From positions 1-58,991 of the forward strand of contig CALKJD010000026.1 of NCBI GenBank assembly GCA_937995755.1: a stretch of DNA of 58,991 bases, written 5' to 3'. The position numbers and the translations under genes were made by a program. Each line of letters begins with the position of its first letter. Position 1 is the stretch's first letter. This DNA comes from an uncultured Saprospiraceae bacterium. GTDB lineage: Bacteria > Bacteroidota > Bacteroidia > Chitinophagales > Saprospiraceae. Below, in pieces: positions 1 to 7,729 of this stretch. The notes under the pieces were generated by a model, which was not told the DNA's origin, made no database searches, and worked only from the letters and a program-made list of their open reading frames with translations.

Positions 1-104
1 GAACAGCGATTCAAAATGTTAATTTAGCGCAAGGCGTGTATGTTATTCGAATTATCAAAGATGGTGCAGCGGTTATGACTGATAGAGTTATGGTGGGGAA
101 TTAG
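1..104 (+). CDS. C-terminal end of a T9SS-exported protein (partial)
   Basis: Only the last 33 residues are in the window; the frame begins at base 3 and ends at TAG 102-104. The peptide reads ...LAQGVYVIRIIKDGAAV... and ends in RVMVGN. This is the usual end of a type A sorting domain: a 'GvYvvri' strand, a short turn, then a final hydrophobic strand. Proteins with this tail cross the outer membrane through the type IX system, whose core genes lie at 34-40 kb. The cargo part and its function are outside the window. Confidence 0.75.
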   Translation, partial: TAIQNVNLAQGVYVIRIIKDGAAVMTDRVMVGN

Positions 105-220
105 ATTGAATTTAGGTATTAAAAGAACCTTTTTTAAGGTGAATATCAAACAATGGTTAGGTAGCTCTTTTATTGTTCAAGTTTAATTATTTAACGGTTA
201 GATTTTAGTCAACTCAGCGC

Positions 221-332
221 TAGCCACATAACAAAGGGCGGGTGAACAAACATGCGGAGCGATTGGGTTGTTCTAGGGTTTTTGTCTCTTTTTTTTCAAT
301 GAAAAAAGAGAACCCGCGGTAGCGACATAAAG
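221..332. repeat. Degenerate direct repeats around a hairpin in a gene-free stretch
   Basis: The region 105-568 has no convincing gene. Inside it TAGCCACATAACAAAG (221-236) recurs in shortened form as TAGCGACATAAAG (320-332), both followed by G-rich sequence. A T-rich hairpin lies between the copies. This local GC-richer block differs from the AT-rich flanks and may be a decayed repeat element. It does not match the REP-like units at 3.4 and 6.6 kb. Confidence 0.35.
286..310 (+). terminator. A/T stem-loop, possible terminator of the upstream gene
   Basis: CTCTTTTTT (286-294) pairs with AAAAAAGAG (302-310) around a 7-base loop. The stem lacks a G/C core and is not followed by a T tract on the + strand, so it is a weak terminator candidate for the T9SS cargo gene ending at 104. 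It could instead be part of the repeat block around it. Confidence 0.3.
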
Positions 333-568
333 TGGGAGAATAATAATTGAAGAGTTAGATTAAATTCTTGATAAAATGCAGAGTTGATTAATAATATTTG
401 AAAATTTGCACCTATATTATTTTTTCTTAGTAACCTGCTGATTATCAGCGAACTATTTATACGTTTTATAACATCAATTCAGAGAGGTAAAAAATAATTA
501 ATAGTTAAGTTTTAATCCTTTACTCCTATTTAGTCTTTTATATGTTCCTACTCAGAGCTTTAACCTTC

Positions 569-2401
569 CTACTTAAACTCATACAATTCACCACCTTTAG
601 CAAACAACTGATCCACTTTCTTAGTCACCTTTGGGTCTTGCACTAACTCAGGCGCATGATGTGTTTTGATCCGTGCATCAATAATCAATGATCCACGGCA
701 GCCCCAATGCTTATGTTCTACATAACTATCAACGCCATAAATGTCATGTGATGGATTCGCTCTCGTGTAAGCGACCCAAAGATAATTATTCAACGTTGCA
801 GCTGTAAATTTAGAATCGTCAACCACTATTACTAATGGAAATTTTTCTAAATTTTGATTCTTAAGATGAGTGGACAAGGCGTTCATTTCTTCTGCCGCAT
901 TGGCTTGAGTTGTAAACTTTGGCGCTTGTATAGCGAGTATCCCAGGCAATGCAACATGAGCGCCTACATATCCAATAGGAAGGCTTAGGTCAGCCGTTAT
1001 TTCTTTGGCTAATTCTCTCTTTATTTCTCCACGACAGGCGATCAATACTTTCGATCCAGCATTCCATCCACTACCAGAATAATCTAATGTATCGATAGTA
1101 GTTTTAGTTTGAAAATGTAGATCTCTATTCCAATCTACTCGTTGCAGAAAATGGTAGAAAAAATGTTCAATATTATCAGCGTCTAGTTTCGGATCATCGT
1201 CATCCGCAGCGATGAATAAAAATTTTGCCAACGAAGTCTGACCACTTCCTAATATCCTATTTCCAATGGTAATAATCTCCTCTGGCACTCTCTCACGGAA
1301 AGGCATATATCGTTCTCCTCCTACAGCCAGTAGAAGAGGATGTACTCCTGCGGCATCTACCGCATTGATAGATCTGAGACCTGGAAATTCTCCAGGCGTT
1401 AATGCCTTAACTAGCTTATGTATCAGATAGCCAAAACTACTATCTTCCATTGGTGGACGACCCACTATAGAAAAGTGCCAGATTGCATCTTTACGATGAT
1501 ACACACGATCCACTTTCATCACAGGGAAATCATGAGTCAGACTATAATATCCTAAGTGATCCCCAAACGGACCTTCCGGCATTTGACGTTTTTTATCGAT
1601 CGTACCTGTAATCACAAAGTCAGCATCTGTAGAGATCGCATGACCCATATCATCAAATGCATATCTAAATCTACGTCCAGCCAACATACCTGCAAATGTC
1701 AATTCACTTAGCCCTTCTGGCATAGGCATGATTGCTGAGAAAGCATGTGAAGGTGGTCCACCTACAAATACAGAAACTCTAAAGGGTTCGTCGCTTTTGA
1801 GATACTCTTTATGATGAATCCCTATTCCTCTATGCAATTGATAGTGTAGCCCTATTTCTTCATTTGTCTTGTAATCATTGCCTGTCAATTGTATCCGATA
1901 CATACCCAAGTTGGATTGCATCATATTTTTTGATTCTGGGGGCAATGACATCACCTGCGGCATAGTTACAAATGCACCGCCATCCATAGGCCATGATTTG
2001 ATGAGTGGTAGTTGATCGATAGTCGTCTGTCCATACATCGCAGGCTTGGAAAATCTAGCCTTAGTGGGTAATGCAGATAGCGCAGTGAATGGAGCAGATA
2101 GATATCTCGTTGGATTCTTGAGGAAGTTGGCAGGGTCAGCTTTGAGCTCTGTTACTTTCTGAACCTTTTCGAGTGTCTTGCGAAATAGCCAATCTGTACG
2201 CTCAAAGGTGCCATAGATGTTTGATAGTCCTCTAAAGGGGCTACCAATTATATTTTCAAAAAGTATAGCAGGTCCTCCAGATTCAAAAATCCTTCTATGT
2301 ACTTCTGCGATCTCCAAATTAGGATCCAGAGGTGTCTTGATCCTAAGTAATTGACCTGACTTGTCGAGATCGGATACACAGTGTTGAAGTGAAGCGTACA
2401 T
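569..2401 (-). CDS. UbiD-family decarboxylase (probable menaquinone-pathway decarboxylase)
   Basis: A 610-residue protein of the UbiD family, prenylated-FMN-dependent non-oxidative decarboxylases acting on aromatic or alpha,beta-unsaturated acids. Family signatures are visible: an SVFVGGPPSH segment near residue 210 and the diagnostic PEGPFGDHLGYYS block near residue 275, which carries acidic catalytic residues. It is longer than E. coli UbiD (about 497 residues), as usual for Bacteroidota homologues annotated as menaquinone-biosynthesis decarboxylases. No UbiX-type flavin prenyltransferase is adjacent. A menaquinone role is inferred from family and from the quinol-using respiratory cluster in the window; another aromatic substrate is possible. 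The gene lies 78 bases downstream of a small membrane-protein gene on the same strand. Confidence 0.88.
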   Translation of the reverse strand: MYASLQHCVSDLDKSGQLLRIKTPLDPNLEIAEVHRRIFESGGPAILFENIIGSPFRGLSNIYGTFERTDWLFRKTLEKVQKVTELKADPANFLKNPTRYLSAPFTALSALPTKARFSKPAMYGQTTIDQLPLIKSWPMDGGAFVTMPQVMSLPPESKNMMQSNLGMYRIQLTGNDYKTNEEIGLHYQLHRGIGIHHKEYLKSDEPFRVSVFVGGPPSHAFSAIMPMPEGLSELTFAGMLAGRRFRYAFDDMGHAISTDADFVITGTIDKKRQMPEGPFGDHLGYYSLTHDFPVMKVDRVYHRKDAIWHFSIVGRPPMEDSSFGYLIHKLVKALTPGEFPGLRSINAVDAAGVHPLLLAVGGERYMPFRERVPEEIITIGNRILGSGQTSLAKFLFIAADDDDPKLDADNIEHFFYHFLQRVDWNRDLHFQTKTTIDTLDYSGSGWNAGSKVLIACRGEIKRELAKEITADLSLPIGYVGAHVALPGILAIQAPKFTTQANAAEEMNALSTHLKNQNLEKFPLVIVVDDSKFTAATLNNYLWVAYTRANPSHDIYGVDSYVEHKHWGCRGSLIIDARIKTHHAPELVQDPKVTKKVDQLFAKGGELYEFK

Positions 2402-2479
2402 AGTTTATCATTGAGTTATACTACTAAGTAATTAGCAGTCTATAAGTTTAACTAAAACAATCATTTTTTAGCAATACCA

Positions 2480-2656
2480 CTATAATCCTCTAATATATAC
2501 ACCCAGCAAAAGTATTAGATATCCACCAATGAGTAACCAATCTTTATGCTCTGCGATAGCAGGAATATAAGAAGCACCAAAGTAACCCGCTAGGACTAGG
2601 AGGAAACTTACAATGACAGTATTGGTTTTTGGAGATTGAGGAGTGAGTATACCCAT
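2480..2656 (-). CDS. Small two-helix membrane protein
   Basis: A 58-codon reading frame begins with ATG at 2656 and ends with TAG at 2480. The peptide starts MGILTPQSPKTN, then has a hydrophobic helix (about residues 13-32, TVIVSFLLVLAGYFGA), a short charged turn AEHKDW, and a second helix (about 41-54, LLIGGYLILLLGVY). The clean two-helix hairpin and the position just upstream of the UbiD-family gene support a real gene, probably cotranscribed with it. I do not recognise the family and assign no function. Confidence 0.6.
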   Translation of the reverse strand: MGILTPQSPKTNTVIVSFLLVLAGYFGASYIPAIAEHKDWLLIGGYLILLLGVYIRGL

Positions 2657-2733
2657 GGTTAGCTTATGATTTTGTTTTTTGAATTATGATTTGACAATAA
2701 TTGGCTAAATTAGTGAAAGTAAAGCTAATTAGA

Positions 2734-3399
2734 ATGGACTTTTACCCAACACAACTGTTTCATATTTATAACCAAGGCAACAATCGAGAAACCTTGTTTT
2801 ACGGTCATCATAATTTCCATTACTTCTTATGGAAAATGAAAGGACATTTGTTGCCATTTGGCGATTTGGTCGCGTATTGTCTCATGCCCAATCATTTTCA
2901 TTGGTTGTTCTATGTAAGAAGTATTGAAATTACACGTAAAGAATATTGGAGTCACTTAGATGAGATCGAGTTCAAACGACGAACCGCGAAAGGAGAAACT
3001 AATATATGGGAGAGTATACAAAGTAGAAAACGTAAACGAGTGGCCGATCCGAATGATAACATTACATTGAATAGTGCGATAGGGGATTTGCAAAGAGGAT
3101 ACACTAGAGCATTTAATAAGGAAAGAGGACGGACAGGATCATTGTTTCGACAAAGATGTAAAGCCAAAGATGGCTGGCTACATCTAGAAAAAAATGGTGG
3201 AAAAATAAGGGAAGTTGATAAGTTTAAACTTAATAATGATTATGCTAGAAAGTGCATCAATTATATCCACCTAAACCCTGAAGTAGCCAATTTAGTGGTT
3301 AGAGCCACAGACTATACATATTCATCAGCCAAAGATTATGCAGGATTGAGAAAAGGAACTTTACTTAATTTAGAAATGGGAAGAAAACTACTTAAGTAG
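2734..3399 (+). CDS. REP-associated tyrosine transposase (Y1/IS200-like)
   Basis: The 221-residue protein from the ATG at 2734 belongs to the Y1 single-strand transposase superfamily. It has the FHIYNQGNNRETLF opening strand, the His-hydrophobic-His metal motif in MPNHFHWLF, and the block GYTRAFNKERGRTGSLFRQR that holds the nucleophilic tyrosine. A further upstream TTG in frame (2701) would add 11 unconserved residues. No insertion-sequence ends surround it, as expected for RAYT-type domesticated transposases. A perfect hairpin starts 12 bases after the stop, and a related hairpin lies at 6.65 kb; these are its likely substrates. The central stretch (about residues 70-105) looks family-specific. 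Confidence 0.85.
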   Translation: MDFYPTQLFHIYNQGNNRETLFYGHHNFHYFLWKMKGHLLPFGDLVAYCLMPNHFHWLFYVRSIEITRKEYWSHLDEIEFKRRTAKGETNIWESIQSRKRKRVADPNDNITLNSAIGDLQRGYTRAFNKERGRTGSLFRQRCKAKDGWLHLEKNGGKIREVDKFKLNNDYARKCINYIHLNPEVANLVVRATDYTYSSAKDYAGLRKGTLLNLEMGRKLLK

Positions 3400-3410
3400 T
3401 CACAAGAAAG

Positions 3411-3449
3411 GGTACTTACACGGCAATTTAGAATTGCCGTGTAAGTATC
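3411..3449. repeat. REP-like palindrome, copy 1, beside the transposase
   Basis: TACTTACACGGCAATT (3413-3428) and AATTGCCGTGTAAGTA (3432-3447) form a perfect 16-bp inverted repeat with a 3-base TAG loop; flanking G-C pairing extends it slightly. It starts 12 bases after the transposase stop. The core shares ACTTRCACGGCAATT with the hairpin at 6654-6694, and the right flank (CCGCTC...CAATTCCCT, 3470-3513) resembles the flank of that copy. It may double as a bidirectional terminator, but there is no T tract. Confidence 0.7.
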
Positions 3450-3605
3450 CTAAATCGCTGTAGCAAACCGCTCTCAACCAATTCGCTTTAGCAATTCCCT
3501 CTCATCCAGCCCCTCTCTTTCAATACCCTCAGCCAATAAATACACAGATCTCCCTTTCAGGAATTTATCAATTAATCAGCTTTCAAAAGTATCTACCTTT
3601 TTCCC

Positions 3606-3613
3606 TACCTTCG
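3606..3613 (+). promoter_or_regulatory. Candidate -7 box for recQ
   Basis: TACCTTCG matches the Bacteroidota -7 consensus TAnnTTTG with one mismatch. A TTTC at 3581-3584 is a weak -33 candidate with a 21-base spacer. The box lies 23 bases before the proposed GTG start of recQ. Confidence 0.45.
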
Positions 3614-3636
3614 CAAATCCACCAATCAAATGAAGA

Positions 3637-5433
3637 GTGCAGAAACCCTTAGAAGTTCTTAAAGATATATTTGGCTATAGTTCATTTCGCGATCAGCAAG
3701 GTGCTGTAATTGATTCTGTAGTGGAGGGTAACGATAACCTCGTGATCATGCCTACAGGTGGTGGAAAGTCACTATGTTATCAGATACCAGCACTTGTTAA
3801 AGAAGGACTTACGGTAGTCGTATCACCCTTGATCGCATTGATGAACGATCAAGTAGCGGCATTAAAGCAACTTGATATCGCTGCCGAAGCGATGCACAGC
3901 AACATCGATGAAGGACTCAAGCGTCAGATCATCGATGATATAGATAAAGGCATTCTTAAGATGTTATATATTTCTCCTGAAGGACTGCTGTCAGGTAGAT
4001 TTTTGGAGTATTTACATTCCAAAAATGTAAGCCTATTCGCTATCGATGAAGCGCATTGTGTTTCTGTATGGGGAAATGATTTCAGACCGGAATATGTCAA
4101 ACTTTCAAGACTCAAAGAAGCATTTCCAGAGATACCTGTAGTGGCATTAACGGCGACAGCTGATCATGCTACACAAGCAGATATTATAGCTCAGCTTAAA
4201 CTTAATGAACCAAAGAAATTTCTCTCTAGTTTTGAAAGAACAAATATCAAGACTGTAGTAAGTTCTGGGCTAAAGCGAATTCAGCAAATATCAAATTTTC
4301 TACTTTCACATCAAGGGGAAGCAGGCATAGTCTATTGCCTTAGTCGTAAGAGTACAGAGAAAGTAGCGGATGATCTGAGGGCACAGGGGTATAAAGCTAG
4401 AGCCTATCACGCTCGACTGCCTGCTGATGAAAGAGAAGAAGTACAACAAGAATTTCAGGCAGACGAGATTCAGATTGTTTGTGCTACGATCGCATTCGGA
4501 ATGGGTATCGATAAACCTAATATTCGTTGGGTGATTCATTATAATATGCCTAAAAATATCGAAAGCTATTATCAAGAAATTGGTAGAGGAGGAAGAGATG
4601 GCAAACCAGCAGAATCACTTTTGTTTCACAGTTGGGGTGACTATGTCAGTTTAAAACGTTTTATCGATGAAGGTGAAGCCACCGATCAGTTTAAAGTAGT
4701 GCAATCTGCCAAATTAGAACGGATGTGGGAGTTTGCTACTGCTGCAAGTTGCAGAACCAATCTAGTCCTCAATTATTTTGGAGAATATAGAAATACCAAA
4801 TGTGATCATTGTGATAATTGTCTCAATCCACCTGAGCTTTTTGATGGTACCAAGTATGTGCAAATGGCATTGAGTGCGGTGATAAGATCTCAAGAGTCGG
4901 CTAGTCTCAATTTGCTCATAGACGTACTTAGAGGATCTAACAGGATAGAAGTCAGAGATTCTGGATTGGATAAGATAAAGACCTTTGGTATAGGTCGTGA
5001 TGTTCCATTCTTAGATTGGAAGCACTATGTCACTCAGATGGTCAATCAAGGATTGGTTTCCATAGATTTTACGGATAGATCCAAACTCAAATCAACACCA
5101 CTTTCGATGCCAGTTCTTAAAGGCGAATCTACAATAATGTTGAGTAAGTTTGTTCCTAACGATAAGAAGCCAAAAGTAAAAATACCTAAGTTGGCGATCG
5201 ATGTCGGTGATGCAGATCAGGATCTATTAGCGGCGCTTAAGACGTGGCGTATTGGATTAGCTAAATCACAGAAAGTGCCTGCGTATGTTATTATGAATAA
5301 TAAAGCTTTGGAACAAGTGGCTTCTGTTCTTCCTCAAAGTAGTTCAGAGTTACTCGCTGTAGATGGTATCGGTAGAGTGAAGCTTATGAAGTATGGTGAT
5401 GCCATATTAGAAATAGTAAAGGAGTATGGGTAA
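3637..5433 (+). CDS. recQ: RecQ-type ATP-dependent DNA helicase
   Basis: A 598-residue 3'-5' SF2 helicase for recombination and fork repair. Motif I is MPTGGGKSLCYQIPAL (about residue 38) and motif II is DEAH. The C-terminal helicase domain has ATIAFGMGIDKPNIRWV and YYQEIGRGGRDG. The RQC zinc site (CRTN...CDHCDNC) follows near residue 370, then a winged helix, then an HRDC domain (about 520-598). The aromatic-rich loop after DEAH reads SVWGND where E. coli RecQ has SQWGHD, so two usually conserved residues differ. The start is GTG at 3637: the ATG at 3630 is in another frame and stops after ten codons. The end overlaps the next gene by 8 bases. Confidence 0.93.
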   Translation: MQKPLEVLKDIFGYSSFRDQQGAVIDSVVEGNDNLVIMPTGGGKSLCYQIPALVKEGLTVVVSPLIALMNDQVAALKQLDIAAEAMHSNIDEGLKRQIIDDIDKGILKMLYISPEGLLSGRFLEYLHSKNVSLFAIDEAHCVSVWGNDFRPEYVKLSRLKEAFPEIPVVALTATADHATQADIIAQLKLNEPKKFLSSFERTNIKTVVSSGLKRIQQISNFLLSHQGEAGIVYCLSRKSTEKVADDLRAQGYKARAYHARLPADEREEVQQEFQADEIQIVCATIAFGMGIDKPNIRWVIHYNMPKNIESYYQEIGRGGRDGKPAESLLFHSWGDYVSLKRFIDEGEATDQFKVVQSAKLERMWEFATAASCRTNLVLNYFGEYRNTKCDHCDNCLNPPELFDGTKYVQMALSAVIRSQESASLNLLIDVLRGSNRIEVRDSGLDKIKTFGIGRDVPFLDWKHYVTQMVNQGLVSIDFTDRSKLKSTPLSMPVLKGESTIMLSKFVPNDKKPKVKIPKLAIDVGDADQDLLAALKTWRIGLAKSQKVPAYVIMNNKALEQVASVLPQSSSELLAVDGIGRVKLMKYGDAILEIVKEYG

Positions 5434-5971
5434 GGGATCTCATTTAGCTCAGATCAGTAAACAAATTCTATTGCAACATATTTGGTGCAAAGAAATAGTA
5501 TTGAAAAGAGGTGAGATCCTTAAATTTGATAATACAATCGATACTAATTTGTATCTCATTGAAGATGGAAGTTTGAGGTTTTTTATTAGCGATGATGAAG
5601 ACGAAAAAACTATAAGATTTGGATATGGAGGTGATTTAGTTGCTGCTTTAGATTCCTACATTTCTGAAAAGCCTTCACCATTGATAATTCAAGCGATTAG
5701 GAAAACTAAATTGAAAGTAATTTCAAAGCAGGATTTTAAATTATTAATATCCAATAGTGAAATGCTCAGCCAATCTTGGGAGAAAATTTTAGGAATGCTA
5801 TTGCTAGAATGTATGGAACGTGAAATCGATATCCTAACTAAGTCACCAAAGGAAAGATATCATAGAGTATTACGGCGCAGTCCAAGATTGTTTCAAGAAA
5901 TACCGCATAAGTATATCGCTTCGTATCTCAATATGACAGCGGAAACACTTTCTAGAATTAAGAAATCTTGA
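5426..5971 (+). CDS. Crp/Fnr-family transcriptional regulator
   Basis: A 181-residue protein with an N-terminal cyclic-nucleotide-binding-type beta barrel (about 20-110; LKRGEILKFDNT, YLIEDGSLRFFIS) and a short C-terminal helix-turn-helix (HKYIASYLNMTAETLSRIKK) that ends as Bacteroidota members of this family usually do. The ligand cannot be read from the sequence, and the barrel lacks an obvious cAMP phosphate cassette. The start overlaps recQ by 8 bases, so translation is likely coupled. A regulator coupled to a DNA-repair helicase is an unusual pairing. Confidence 0.82.
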   Translation: MGKGSHLAQISKQILLQHIWCKEIVLKRGEILKFDNTIDTNLYLIEDGSLRFFISDDEDEKTIRFGYGGDLVAALDSYISEKPSPLIIQAIRKTKLKVISKQDFKLLISNSEMLSQSWEKILGMLLLECMEREIDILTKSPKERYHRVLRRSPRLFQEIPHKYIASYLNMTAETLSRIKKS

Positions 5972-5985
5972 TTTGGATCAAGATT
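5964..5985 (+). terminator. 9-bp stem-loop across the regulator stop codon
   Basis: AATCTTGAT (5964-5972) and ATCAAGATT (5977-5985) form a perfect 9-bp stem with loop TTGG. It spans the end of the Crp-type gene, including its TGA stop. No T tract follows, so it may be an inefficient terminator, an mRNA-stability element or a protein-binding palindrome. Confidence 0.4.
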
Positions 5986-6033
5986 GTAATCTAAGTATTT
6001 GCTCATCTTTGCTAGACAATAGAAGTAGATACG

Positions 6034-6585
6034 ATGACACAAGAAAGAAAATTACTGATTGATGATTTGGTGGAGAAAACTGAAAAATTCATTAACGAAG
6101 TTGAATCGTTACAAAAAGAAAGTTTGGATCAACTTAATGCGAAAGCAAACTCTGAATCTTGGAGTATATTGGAATGTATCGAACATCTTAATCTGTACGG
6201 ACGATTTTATATTCCTGAAATAAAGCAGAGACTTGAAAAGTCACCCATGAGTGACGAGGCGATTTTTAAGCCTGGTAAGTTGGGTAATTATTTTGCGAAA
6301 GCAATGCTCCCTGGTTCAAGGATGAAAAAGATAAAAACATTCTCTTCTATGAATCCAATCGGATCTAGATTAGATAAAAGTACTCTTGATGAATTTATGC
6401 AACAGCAAAAAGATATTCTCAAGTTATTAGCTAAGGCAAGGCAAGTAGATCTCACCAAAACCAAAACGGCAATCAGTATTTCTAGATTCATAAAATTAAG
6501 GTTAGGGGATACTCTTAGGGTAGTAGTTTTTCATAATCTAAGGCATATGGTTCAAGTCAGTAACACACTTCCGCCAAAGCATTAA
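6034..6585 (+). CDS. DinB-family protein
   Basis: A 183-residue protein of the DinB/YfiT-like four-helix bundle superfamily, whose members bind a divalent metal through histidines and often act as thiol-dependent transferases or hydrolases. The helix WSILECIEHLNLYGRFYIP (about residues 42-60) holds the first expected His, and VVFHNLRHMVQ near residue 170 holds the others. No signal peptide or membrane segment is present. The start at 6034 follows a near-consensus -7 box CATCTTTG (6004-6011). The substrate is unknown. It lies between the Crp-type regulator and a REP-like repeat. Confidence 0.75.
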   Translation: MTQERKLLIDDLVEKTEKFINEVESLQKESLDQLNAKANSESWSILECIEHLNLYGRFYIPEIKQRLEKSPMSDEAIFKPGKLGNYFAKAMLPGSRMKKIKTFSSMNPIGSRLDKSTLDEFMQQQKDILKLLAKARQVDLTKTKTAISISRFIKLRLGDTLRVVVFHNLRHMVQVSNTLPPKH

Positions 6586-6618
6586 ACTTCAAGCAAGACC
6601 TTCCAACCCTTCTATCCG

Positions 6619-6728
6619 CACCGCCGCTCGCCAATCCCTCCAACTCACTAACAGTGGACTTGCACGGCAATTCCAAATTGCCTTACAAGTCCACCAAGTT
6701 CCTCCAACACCGCCGCTCGACAATCCCT
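6619..6728. repeat. REP-like unit, copy 2: hairpin between 21-bp direct repeats
   Basis: The centre is a hairpin: the arm at 6654-6672 (GTGGACTTGCACGGCAATT) pairs with 6676-6694 at 16 of 19 positions. Its core matches the palindrome at 3411-3449. It lies between two 21-bp direct repeats, CACCGCCGCTCGCCAATCCC at 6619 and CACCGCCGCTCGACAATCCC at 6708, identical at 20 of 21 positions. The unit fills most of the gap between the DinB-family gene and thyA and is much richer in C than its surroundings. It is probably mobilised by the Y1 transposase at 2734-3399. Confidence 0.65.
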
Positions 6729-6793
6729 AATTTATAAAGCCATAAAAATCAATATCTATTTCCTTTCATTATAATTTCATTCATAATCTACCC

Positions 6794-6801
6794 TATATTT
6801 G
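6794..6801 (+). promoter_or_regulatory. -7 box of thyA
   Basis: TATATTTG matches the Bacteroidota consensus TAnnTTTG exactly and lies 18 bases before the thyA ATG at 6820. A clear -33 TTTG at proper spacing is not seen; TTTC at 6775-6778 is the nearest. Confidence 0.55.
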
Positions 6802-6819
6802 CGGCACAAGCCTATAACA

Positions 6820-7614
6820 ATGAAACAATACCACGATTTACTTCGCCATATATTAGACACAGGAACTCGCAAAGACGACCGCACAGGGACGGGTACTGTA
6901 TCGTGCTTTGGATACCAGATGAGATTCGATTTGCAGGAGGGCTTTCCGATGATCACCACAAAGAAGCTACACCTCAAGTCTATCATTTATGAATTGCTAT
7001 GGTTTCTCAATGGTGATACGAATGTCAAATACCTTCAAGACAACGGAGTGCGAATCTGGAATGATTGGGCAGATGAAAATGGTGACTTAGGTCCAGTATA
7101 TGGTAAGCAATGGAGATCTTGGGCTAAGCCAAACGGTGAGACTGTCGATCAGATCGAAAGGGTAGTAGACCTAATCAAAAATAATCCAGATAGTCGTCGC
7201 ATCCTTGTCAATGCTTGGAATGTGGGCGAACTAGAAGATATGGCCCTCACACCGTGCCATTGCTTATTTCAGTTTTATGTAGCAGATGGTAAGTTATCAT
7301 GTCAGTTGTATCAGCGATCAGCAGATACATTCCTTGGAGTACCTTTCAATATTGCTTCTTACGCATTACTTACTATGATGTTAGCAGAAGTATGTGATTT
7401 AGAATACGGTGAATTCATTCATACATTTGGAGATGTCCATCTCTACACTAATCATTTAGAGCAAGCAGAACTGCAACTCACAAGAGATTTCCGAGAACTA
7501 CCAAAGATGAAAATCCGTAAAGGTGTCAAATCTATCTACGATTTCGAATTCGAAGATTTTACGTTAGAAGGATACGATCCACATCCGCATATCAAAGCCA
7601 AAGTTTCGGTATAG
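6820..7614 (+). CDS. thyA: Thymidylate synthase
   Basis: Converts dUMP and methylene-tetrahydrofolate to dTMP and dihydrofolate. From the ATG at 6820 the protein is 264 residues, exactly the E. coli length, and the catalytic cysteine of LTPCHC falls at residue 146 as in E. coli; this decides the start over the TTG at 6799, which also lies inside the -7 box. Other signatures are [15 protein letters not shown] (dUMP phosphate binding) and [10 protein letters not shown]. The dihydrofolate reductase gene that often follows is absent; a convergent lipoprotein gene comes next. Confidence 0.97.
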   Translation: MKQYHDLLRHILDTGTRKDDRTGTGTVSCFGYQMRFDLQEGFPMITTKKLHLKSIIYELLWFLNGDTNVKYLQDNGVRIWNDWADENGDLGPVYGKQWRSWAKPNGETVDQIERVVDLIKNNPDSRRILVNAWNVGELEDMALTPCHCLFQFYVADGKLSCQLYQRSADTFLGVPFNIASYALLTMMLAEVCDLEYGEFIHTFGDVHLYTNHLEQAELQLTRDFRELPKMKIRKGVKSIYDFEFEDFTLEGYDPHPHIKAKVSV

Positions 7615-7729
7615 CGCGGCTTCTCAGAAATGGTGAAGTCGGAGTGGAATGTGGCATAGTTAAGCAAACATATGGATCCTGAGTAATCTTATAAAACAAG
7701 TTGATTTCGTAGTAATAAAGCAAGGAGGG

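Noticed and set aside
2701..3450. Complete insertion sequence around the Y1 transposase
   Set aside because: No paired IS ends, TnpB or target-site signs; the gene fits a RAYT with separate REP-like repeats instead.
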